Assembly (NCBI GenBank): GCA_037176725.1
Contig: JAZBRS010000057.1
Location: 86,759,501 to 86,823,500 of the forward strand
Length of the DNA: 64,000 nt
Source of the DNA: Posidonia oceanica
Taxonomy: Eukaryota > Streptophyta > Magnoliopsida > Alismatales > Posidoniaceae
Direction of reading: 5' to 3'
Part shown: piece after piece, positions 54,891 to 64,000 of the stretch
Numbering within the stretch: position 1 is the stretch's first letter
Layout: every line of letters begins with the position of its first letter
Notes under the pieces: model-generated
Databases searched by the model: none
Seen by the model: the letters and a program-made list of their open reading frames with translations, nothing else
Told to the model about the DNA's origin: nothing
Position numbers and translations under genes: made by a program

Positions 54891-57800
54891 TTAGAATACA
54901 AAGTGCCCTGCTTGGTAATTCCAGCCATGAAGAGAGACACGAGGGGTGACACCTTTAGGCACATCAAAGACAATTCCAACCTTTATCGACTCCCCCGGAA
55001 CAAGCGAGAAATAGTTATTTGTATAATGGACAGGGAGAATTCTTGTGTCTCGTGGATTTTCTTGATATTTCTTATTAACTGCATGGACAGAAAATTTAAG
55101 GAAAAGTGCAACTCCAGTGTCACTACCATTTACCTCGAGAACTTTTTGGGAATTGCCTACGCCAGAGAAACTACTGCAGATTTTTCTCAACAAACTAACT
55201 TCCTCTTTTGCAGGGAGTACTTGTCCTTTCATTATTGAAACCGTCTTGTTTTCAATCTCATCATTTTCAGCAAAGTGGTTCTCCATTATAATTCTGGAAT
55301 CAGCAGGTTTTGCGTTGTTTTTTACATGCACCTGTACAGTGTAAGTTGAACCTGTAATCATAACTTCAGTTGCTACCTTGAGTGGGATTTTCTTCTGCCT
55401 ATATGGCTCCAGAAGTTTATAATCACCACCCGGCTGATGCAACCAGTAGAAGTTTCTAGACAGTATCCCATTATCCAATTTTCTGAAAAGTTTGAGAAGA
55501 AGGAAATACACCGGCTTTGCATTCTGGTACTGTGGATATTTCATTTCAACGATAGATAGCACTTTTTTGGGAGGTACCGAGAGTGTCTGTGTAACCTTGT
55601 AATAAGGACATGCTCCCTCCAAATCCCATACTGAAATTTCTACTGCTACATTAGAAAGCTCGTTTGATGTGGTATTCACAATCTAGCATCACAAACAAAC
55701 AAAATTTTATCAAGTTGAAAAAGTACGCATTTAGAAGATGTAAAATTACACGGTTAGAAATGGATAATCGATGTAAGCATGTCAAAATCTAATAATAGCA
55801 ACAACCTTTGATAGAGCAAAGCAGAGAAAAACATTTGCATTGCTTTTGCGTCATGAAAATGCACTGATTTCATTTTACACAAAAAAAATGCCAGAAGAAA
55901 AAACTTTAATATCTGCATTACCTCAACAAAATAAGTTGCCAAGTTCAGCTGCACATGCAGTGGTTCAGCTGCACAACGACAGCCGTAAAACCCTCCAGTT
56001 TGGTCATGCAGATGGTCATAAAACTGCCCTCGGAGGCCTGTCCAAGGATTCTGCATCTTCCAAATTAGAACTCCTGTATATTTTGTCCACATTCGAGAAG
56101 TCCAAGCCTCTAAAAGGGCTCTATATTGCTCATAGTTAACGAGCTGTGCCTGAGGATCAATGTTTTTTAAATAATTTGATAATGGAGAATCAAATAATAT
56201 AGAGAAAAATATTGCATATCACAAAAGAAAAACCAATTCATCAGACAATGAACATCATCCCAAAGTTCAACTCACCTTCTCACAGAAATCCTCAAGATCA
56301 GTTGGGAAACCATACATTACAATCTGGTCATGGACTTTCCCTGGCTTGGAATAAGGAATATATTTATGATAATCCCATATAGGGTTTGGTATTTCCTCGA
56401 TGTATCCATCTGGCTGCTGTATGAGTAACGGAATCTGCCATCCTTCAGGTGGCAATGTTGCTCGTATCGTGGCAGCAACAGGCATTCCAACAGATCCAAT
56501 TTCCGGATTAAAACCGTAGCTATAATAATCATCCTTGAAAAAATCAGCAGGATTTTGGATTTCATATGGTCCATCTGTAAAGTCACCTTTTCCATTTGCA
56601 AAGCCATCCCACATGGAACCTTGAACATAACTGCGAGTTCCATCAAGACATTGACTTGGATCTTTCTGTTCCTCTTGTACAATCTGTTCTGTTGCATTAA
56701 TAGCATTACAACATTGGAAACAAGGATGTAGCCTCAAGTCATCCTTAAGAGCTCTGTTAATATCATCAGGTGGGATCTGCTCATTGCCACCAACCCAAAG
56801 AGCAAGACTTGCATGGTTTCGCAGGAGCTTGACAGTGTCCCTTGCACAGAGCATGAAAAGCTCATGATCTAGAGGTCCATCAGGATTCGAAACCGGTATA
56901 CCTCGCCCATCAACGTCTCCTGTTATCCAGAACTCTTGCCACACCTGCATAACATTTGAATTTTAAACATGATCTTTTTGGTGCAAAGTGCCATTCTCAA
57001 ATCCAGAAACCATTCACAACCTAAGACTCCCCTGTTAAAACCAAAACATTTGCAAGAATTTGATGGAAACCTTGCAGCACATCTTATATATATTATTAAC
57101 TATTCATGCAGATAAGAAAAAAAAACTGTAGTAGCTGGCTGATTCATGACTGCTATCTCTGTTTGCATCTCTGAAGAACAAAACTATAAACTACCTACAT
57201 GGCTTCTACAATATAGGTCTAAACTACCTTATGACTTCTGTCAGTGTATGCCAAACAAGCCTACATGCAGTAAAACAAAACAACCTAAAAAAGAAAATAA
57301 AAGGAGTTTGCTACATGTGAGAAAAGAAGAAAATCAAAATTAAGAGGACATTTTAGACAAAAAATAGTACCTAGTTATAAATAAAAAGTGAAACAAATTC
57401 AAAACTACAACCAATTAATCTACTTAAAATCTGTATCATAAGCATAGTTTTAAATCGAAGTCTGACAAAAATAGGAAATGTGTCAAATATCAGTAGAAAT
57501 GCTAGTGGAAACAAGATAAATTTACAAAAGTCCATAGAAATGGTAAAAAAACTTTGAATCGATTTGAAACTCTAAGATAAGTTAAAGTAAACAATAATCT
57601 ACATCTAAGGTTATTTAGATCCACTTCTAAAAATGTATCACATTAAAATACATTGCACAAACTTAATACAAATATACTGAAGCATGAATAGTACCTAAAA
57701 ATACTTAATAAATATATAAATCATACCTAAAAATACTTAGTATATGTTTAAAATGAATAGTTCTCACAACATTTAATATGTAGAGAAAGTAGAGATAACA

Positions 57801-59265
57801 GAATACCCAAGTGTTAAAATGTAGAGTCTGATTAAAGACTATCCTAGATGATGCCACTTCGCAAAGTCCATGGAGATCTTGTTGCCCACTCAGCAAGCCT
57901 GGGGGAGGCCTAGGGGGAGCAGGCACGCCCCCCTTGTGGGGGTGGTAGGGACAACGCCCCCGTCCCGAAATGGTATACGGTTATATAAGTATACGGGTTT
58001 GTATCATATTCCAAACACTAAGTTAGAATGAGTAAGTAGCAACAAGTCAACAATAAAGAGGAGCAACTAGCAGCAAGTCAACAATAACGGGAGGAGGAGC
58101 AACTAACAGTAGAAAGGAAAAATACTGTCGAGTCACCCATGTCAGGTCGACTCGGTCACTTCCTGTATTAAGAATACGTCAAGTCAGTCGACATGACGAG
58201 TAGATGTGTTGAAAGATTATGAAAGAACTATGATCATAAGAACATATCTAAAATTTATTGGTTTGAATTAACGGTTGACTTGAACCTAGTGGACATTAGA
58301 CTCCAGATTGGCCTCATCACACCCATATCCCGAAATGGCAACAGACTGGAACTAACATTTTATCTACACTTATATGCAGTGTTGTACAAGACAAGAATTA
58401 AAGACAACGATAATGGCATGCACAAGATTTTTTCCAATGAATATTTCAGCAGTATCAGCATACAAAATATGCTGCCATAATTTCTGCTGTATTTACAGCA
58501 ACAAGCAACAACCATCACCACTACCATGCCTCAAGCCCGTAATGTGAGGTTGGCGACATCAAATCCTTTCTCTTTGGTCAAGAAAATTCATATACTACAA
58601 GTTGGCTAACAAAGACTAGAAATTGAATTTCAAAAAAAAAAAAATAGAGACTTGAAATTTGAGAAAGAATTTATAATAAAGAAAATAATAAGCATAAGAC
58701 CTTCTATTTGCATTCCCTGTACAAATATCTCTAGCTAGATGTACATTCATTCATTTGTCAAGAAAATGTAAGGGCATGGTATCTTACCAGCAAACCATAA
58801 ACATCACAATAGTGATAAAAGTCTGGTCTTTCAGCCAACCCTCCACCCCAACAGCGGATCATGTTCAAGTTCATGTCTGCATGGAACTTTATGTCTGTCC
58901 TGTATCGTTCTTTTGAAAGCCGCAGCAGTCCATCTGACAATATCCAATTACCTCCACGGATAAAAATAGGTTGTCCATTTACTTTGAACAATCTATAAAG
59001 GAGGGATATGCAGGTTGGAATAACATTAAGATACATAATGGAATCTATGAAAGAGATACAAGATACACACAGGATGTAAGATGGAGTTTTTGTACCTTCC
59101 ACCGGTAGCACTGTCAATGGTGCTTTCTATCTTTCGGAATCCAAATTGATGAGTCCATGCATCTGACTCACCGAATCCTTTTACATCAACTGTTAGTCCA
59201 ACATGGTACAGAGACTGTTTGCCCATGCCATTTGGCCACCATAGATCCGGTTTGTACAAGAAAAG
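54891..59265 (-). CDS. EBM: mannosylglycoprotein endo-beta-mannosidase (GH2), last five coding exons
   Basis: Exons (minus): 59,265-59,096, 58,992-58,788, 56,944-56,276, 56,149-55,922 and 55,682-54,891 (stop). All borders are GT/AG and phases join without a break, giving about 687 residues. The plant enzyme has roughly 950, so the N-terminal sugar-binding part (about 270 residues) is missing from the window. Family landmarks: [40 protein letters not shown], the acid/base Glu in WVGGNEQ (codon 56,782-56,780), and the likely nucleophile Glu in GFNPEIGS (codon 56,503-56,501). The C-terminal exons hold the beta-sandwich domains ([39 protein letters not shown]). The enzyme cuts the Man-beta-GlcNAc bond of trimmed N-glycans in plant glycoprotein turnover. 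No lesion is visible in these exons; whether the 5' end exists depends on sequence beyond 64,000. Confidence 0.95.
56945..58787 (-). other. 1.84-kb intron of the endo-beta-mannosidase gene
   Basis: AT-rich with no gene. A GC-rich island at about 57,880-57,970 contains the inverted repeat CCCCC-TTGT-GGGGG and stands out from its surroundings; it may be part of an old insertion reaching to about 58,200 (repeated AGCAACTAGCAGCAAGTCAA words). Confidence 0.6.
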
Positions 59266-59819
59266 CTGACAAGATTTCAATAAATTTAAGGGACTACAGT
59301 GAAGATAAAAGTAATTAAATCCATGCACCAAGTCCAAGCCATAGAATCCCTATAGTCTGTTCCTTGATACTTGTTAAATTTATCATGACCGACAAAGGGA
59401 GGCGATGTCTGATTAAAAATTGCCTTGTACTTGTACAACAGAATTTTGAAACACCTCTATTATTCATAGACAAGTTTCAATTAATCTAAGTACGTTTGTT
59501 CCACAAAAGTACGAAACTATAAAGCAAGATGTTCCAACATGATCTAAGCTCATTGAGTTAAATTTTGTGTTTTTAAGCAGTAAAAAGAGAAGATTATTAT
59601 CAAAACTCAAAAAGCAACAACAACAGAAACAACACGAAAAGGAAAAAAGAGGCAAAAGCCAAAGGAGTTCTATCAAGATGATAGAAACTCAGCAAGGAAA
59701 CCAAAGAGGTTCCAAACAGGGAACAAACACAAAGTGAACAAGGAAAAGAAAACAACCATCAAAGTCCAACAAGAAGCTTGAGTCATGCAGTGATGGACGA
59801 GTCATTGATCATATCGCTA

Positions 59820-60190
59820 TCAGGAGATAAAGCAGACCAAGCCACCACCAGTCCTAACACCTTTTCTTTCCACTTGAGACGATCCAACTCCACCCCCTTG
59901 AATTTTTTTTTGTTCCTCTCCAGCCAACTACTACACCAAATCCACAGAGTTTTCTATTTACCAACCAAATCCCTCCTTTTCCATCTTTCCCTGAAACTTG
60001 AACATCACCAGCAAGCCTCCCATCAAAATCGTTCAGGTTGATCCACCACTTGCTAATGACCAGATATTTCAAAAAGAGATGCCACCAGTCTTCTTCATGA
60101 CAAAAACAAAAGGTGCTGTGACAAGTTATTGTGGAATAGTCATAAGGTTGTCGCGGCCAAGGTGACTAAGTTGGAAACAGTAGTGCCTTG
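59820..60190 (-). pseudogene. LINE C-terminal remnant in the upstream intron
   Basis: The minus strand near 60,130-60,090 reads CHSTFCFCHEEDWWHLF, like the zinc-knuckle region at the end of plant LINE reverse transcriptases. In another frame LWIWCSSWLERNKKKFKGVE (about 59,945-59,885) fits the usual IW...RN continuation. At least one frameshift. A distant relic, not part of the endo-beta-mannosidase gene. Confidence 0.5.
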
Positions 60191-60458
60191 TCAATTAAGC
60201 ATTGCTTAGACACCAAAATCACACTATTTTTTAGATGCCCGCCCCATTGACGACTAGGTACCACCTTAATAACTATGAATTGTCAGGTGATGACCAACAT
60301 AACTTTGATAAGTTCAGTTCTTTTGTAAGATTTGTTAATATATTTGAAACCATGATTATTTTGGTGTTATTATTGAACTCAATAATCATGTGTGATGGGT
60401 CAGACTTTTATGTGAATGTGAAAGATTTCCAAATCTCTTTTTTACTTTTTCAGAATGT
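60191..60458. other. unassigned AT-rich segment
   Basis: A plus-strand open frame of 81 codons (60,235-60,480) shows no recognised domain and runs into the LTR, so it is probably chance. Nothing else is seen. Confidence 0.5.
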
Positions 60459-61735
60459 TGATGAAAATGTTCATATCTAGTAATAAATACCGTAAGTGCA
60501 CGGCATACTATGTGGTAAGCATACAAGTACGGATCGATCCCACGAAGAATAGAGTAATATAGTAAAGATTAATTGTCAGATATTCAAAAAAAAGTTATAG
60601 AGATAATGAATATGATTAAGGATGATTGATTTAAAACAACGATAAAATTCAGAATATTAGAGAACTATGGTTTTCGAATTTATTCATGTAAATAAAGGAT
60701 GTATGATTAATCCACTCTCTATCTCTCTTCCTGATCTAAATAATTTAACTTAATGGCTTTTATCCTAATTCCTAACATAATTTATATGCAATGTACCTTA
60801 GAATATCAAGTAATAGAAAAAAACACACAAATTAAACTAAATCAAATGATATACATTAGATCTAAGATTATATACATGATCCCTAATTATTCTTCCTTAA
60901 GCATAGACTAAAAAGATGAAATTAATATTAGTCCATTAAAGTTTATCGATAAAACTGAGATTCATACAATATACATCTAACCTAAGTAATCATGACATTA
61001 AAACATGAGAAGACAGAAATTTAATCACAACATCTGAAATTTACATGAACTTCGTTTAAACCCTAGACCTAGAATTTAGTTGCACATGGAAATAATAGAA
61101 AATAAAGACTTAAAGATAAAAATGAAAATACAAGACATAATTAAAGAGAAAATGAAATTTTATTAATAAAATCTGAGATTACAACAAGGAGAACGCTTGG
61201 AGATCTCCAAAATTAGGAAGGAAATAAGCTAAATTCGAGTTTAAGCCTAATGGATGGAAGATCTTCTCCCATAAATCTACAACAATGATCCTTTTATAGA
61301 CTTACAAAGGCATCTCTCACGTCAAAAACAAATCCAATTACAAAATTTAAATTCAAGTGGTGGATCAACGAAAGACCGGGTCAAAAATGTAATCCACGGG
61401 CGCTTAGGAGCGCCTCCCAAGTGCCCAAGTAATCCAGAATTTGGTTTATTCCGATCGTTTAGATGATATTTTTCCAAGTCTTTAAGTATATGAAAATATG
61501 AATTTGAATATTCGAAGTGGCTCTACATTCTTTATATGAAATTCTTTTCTTTTCTAGTTCAAATATAATCTGAATTTAAATTCTTTGCACATTTATTCTT
61601 TTCTCCTCTCTTTTCTAAATTTTTTCTGAGTCCTCATGATCGGCATAATTTACACAAAACACCTCGAGTAACATTATTTATATATAAAATAGATAAATAT
61701 AGAACATAAAATATGTAACAATAATGTACTCATCA
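60459..61735 (-). mobile_element. 3' LTR of an Athila-like Ty3/gypsy element
   Basis: The ends are inverted: plus strand TGATGA at 60,459 and TCATCA at 61,735 (1,277 bp). The plus-strand segment GTAAGTGCACGGC...GGATCGATCCCACG near 60,492-60,545 is common in this family. The sequence just outside 61,735 is the purine-rich tract on the minus strand, which makes this the 3' LTR. The partner LTR is outside the window. Confidence 0.8.
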
Positions 61736-61790
61736 AATACCCTCATACCTATTTTTGCTAGTCCTCAAGCAAAACTAACTCTAACCTAAC
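61736..61790 (-). other. polypurine tract region of the Athila-like element
   Basis: On the minus strand GCTTGAGGACTAGC leads to GGTATGAGGGTATT immediately before the LTR start TGATGAG, the usual arrangement in Athila-group elements. Confidence 0.7.
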
Positions 61791-63280
61791 ATAAGGAAAA
61801 TAGGAAAATCCTAATTCACTTTCGTAAGAATTGCGATTGTACTTAGTACATGCAACAAGCCTTTAAATCTTTAAGTTACCATAGTAGACGAGTGATGTCT
61901 CGTGAAGGTTTGCAGTAGATCTACCCACAAAATCCTAGAAGAAAAAGAATAAGGAATAAAGAAATTAGAAAATAAAGAAAAAGAAAAATCTACAATATCC
62001 ATATTAACTTACTCAACTAAAGAGATCCAAAGTTCCCAAGTGCCTTAATCCTCTTATTTAACCTTTATTAAAAACCCTTATCTTGTCATCATAGAAACTG
62101 TCTTATTTTTCATATCATCTTCTTAAAGAATACTCATATGTACCTTGTGTTTGTGGAATAGACCTTAGTATGAATTTTCAAATTCAATCTTACAACCTTA
62201 GTAATTTTATTGATTCAGTAAGTTGTGTCTTACTTTCTTAGACTTTATTCTTAACTACCCATTTAACAAACTTTTAGGTCAGTAGATCCCAAACAAGACG
62301 ATTTTAGATCACAAGATGTGAAGACACCCTTAAAGACTTAATCATTCAAGTAGCTAATGCCACAAAGACAAGATTTTATTTTTATCCTCTAATCACCTTG
62401 TTACGTGAATATCAACGCTTATTGAGACACGATATCGAGTTACTCAGTGATTATTAGATTTGAACTTTTTTTTCTCTCTTCTTTTTAATTACTAAGGTGT
62501 TTCATATCTTTATTTATTCCCTACAGTTAAGGAATAGAGTGACAGTGCAGTATAAGAAACATATATGTTATAAATATTTATGTTATTTTTCAGATTTTGT
62601 CACTACTCTTTGAATCATAAGATTCCCAATTACTTAGCCTTACTTTTGAACTTCAAATCCAAGATTACTAGTTCACTACTAACTAATTAGACCAATGTGG
62701 ATGGTTCCTAATTTTTTTTATTTTTTCAATTTTTTTTTGAATGAAAACAAAATAAAATAAAACAACTTTTTGGATTTTTTTTATTTTTTTAAATAAAAAA
62801 TGAAAAGACATAGAAAAGATTCAAAAAAAATAAAAGGGGCACAAAGAAGACTCCCCTCATACCTAAACTAAATATTATCCTCAATGTATGCAATAAATGA
62901 TATGATCAATGAAATGAAATAAGATTAGAATAATGATAATGATTCGGGATGGAGTGTTTCTGCTACTAAGGAAAGTTATATACAGTATATACATATTTAC
63001 ACCCTAAATTCAAGACCCCAAATGGGTCACGTCCTTTTTCTCCCAGTTGATCTACGAGAACTGGACCTTCTCAACTCCTCTAACTAAAATCTAGTCCGAC
63101 TAAGTTCCCTTTCCACCCTCTGACTTGACTGATGTAGTCTTTGCATTCTCTCCCATATATAGTTGTTGAAATCAACCTAAGAACTGGATGGAGGAGGATC
63201 AGTCCAAAAAGTGTCTTTCACATTCTTACCACGTGGTGACTCAGCTCTGATAATGTACTCCTAAGCATATGAGGTCCCCA
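61791..63280 (-). mobile_element. AT-rich region between env-like ORF and 3' LTR
   Basis: No gene. A very A/T-rich stretch lies at 62,700-62,840. Long spacers between the env-like gene and the 3' LTR are usual in Athila elements. Confidence 0.6.
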
Positions 63281-63289
63281 TAGTATACG

Positions 63290-63973
63290 ATGAGTCAACC
63301 TATAGGAGTTAGTCATGATTTCCACTACTGTTATCTGTTGTCAACATTGAGATTCAAATGTAAATTGATCATGAGGCAAAAAGATCTTAACTATATCAGT
63401 GATTAGAATAGCTAAAGGCAAAGTTGCCTTCCTTCTTGCTCTCTTCATATGAGCAATTGATTCAAATAATTTGCGACATAAGCAGATCTTGAAATCCCTC
63501 TTCATATAAAAGGATGAAATGTAGGAATCCTCTAAAATATTGTTTTGGATCAACCTACAACCTGTGTAGACATTTTCATAAATGGTGGTCCCTCAAATTC
63601 CCTCTATCTGATGCAATAGAACAGTGAGGTCCTATATGTGGCGATATGTCCTAATCCTCAATGGGTGAATTTACAGGAGATTTGGAGATTCCGATGACCT
63701 AGGAAATTAACTCTAGATTTACCTCAACATGAATTCCAGGCCAAATCAAATAAATCATCCCCTCTCTTGATCAACATTATTCCAGTCAAAACCATTATAA
63801 AATTCTTCTACCAAATGAGGTACCCAATAATGATCGTTTGTGGAGTATAAAAGATAGTGACATCTTCTAATGAGAATTTGATCCCTAAAGAAATCACTAT
63901 AAATCTCAAATATTCTACCAAAATTTCCCTCAAAAAACACTCTCCTCCTAGAATTTCCATCCATATTACTCAA
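63290..63973 (-). pseudogene. Athila-type env-like / putative plant transposon protein, fragment
   Basis: An open frame from about 63,973 reads EGNFGRIFEIYSDFFRDQIL, then HLVEEFYNGFDWNN, resembling the EFY motif of the env-like ORF of Athila elements. Further in-frame text with stops continues to about 63,290 (IHVEVNLELISQVIGISKSP near 63,700). It is broken by stops at 63,755 and beyond. The role of these proteins is not known. Confidence 0.6.
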
Positions 63974-64000
63974 TTTATTTAATAGCTAATCAACCACAAA

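Noticed and set aside
60235..60480. 81-codon plus ORF as a host exon
   Set aside because: It overlaps the LTR boundary and has no homology I can recognise.

Overview
This window is a stretch of flowering-plant nuclear genome. It holds one ordinary plant gene, and nested or decayed retroelements fill almost everything else. The plant assignment rests on a GH2 mannosylglycoprotein endo-beta-mannosidase gene with GT/AG introns, a chromodomain Ty3/gypsy element, an L1-type LINE, an Athila-like element and Tat/Ogre-like LTR retroelements primed by tRNA-Arg. I cannot name the species.

1-37,065: a cluster of Tat/Ogre-like LTR retroelements in both orientations, with no polymerase gene anywhere. Positions 170-4,782 look like a diverged minus-strand LTR. 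From 4,783 to 15,153 runs the internal region of a plus-strand element (called P1). It carries, on the opposite strand, two spliced genes: a DUF7745-type gene (6,116-7,570, one frameshift) and a plant mobile domain (PMD) gene (8,026-11,473, open through all seven coding exons plus a start codon at an exon end). These are followed by a degenerate repeat block, a 68-bp hairpin VNTR, a polypurine tract and the LTR 15,154-17,950. From 18,255 to 34,791 lies a second plus-strand internal region (P2), with a PMD remnant and an 80-bp hairpin VNTR, split by a minus-strand element. That minus element has its 5' LTR at 28,993-31,493, a perfect tRNA-Arg primer site, a decayed gag, no pol, an antisense acidic ORF, and its 3' LTR at 19,384-21,995. 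P2 ends with the LTR 34,792-37,065.

37,066-42,062: LTR-derived AT-rich and GC-rich sequence without genes, including a nested TG...CA element at 39,557-40,873. 42,063-54,600: a dead Tekay-type chromovirus (pre-gag ORF, gag, PR, RT, RNase H, INT, chromodomain). A 4.1-kb 5'-truncated LINE sits in its 3' LTR, flanked by a 16-bp target-site duplication.

54,891-59,265 (minus): the last five coding exons of the endo-beta-mannosidase gene, in phase and with both catalytic glutamates. The first exons are not in the window. 59,266-64,000 holds a LINE tail remnant and the 3' half of an Athila-like element (env-like ORF, polypurine tract, 3' LTR 60,459-61,735), which either fills an intron of this gene or truncates it.

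The least-explained material is in the left half. It comprises the antisense PMD/DUF7745 cassette with its own TATA-like boxes and leader exon, the clusters of CGCG motifs at an exact 13-bp period in LTRs of both orientations, and two VNTRs whose sequences differ but whose hairpin stem is kept.
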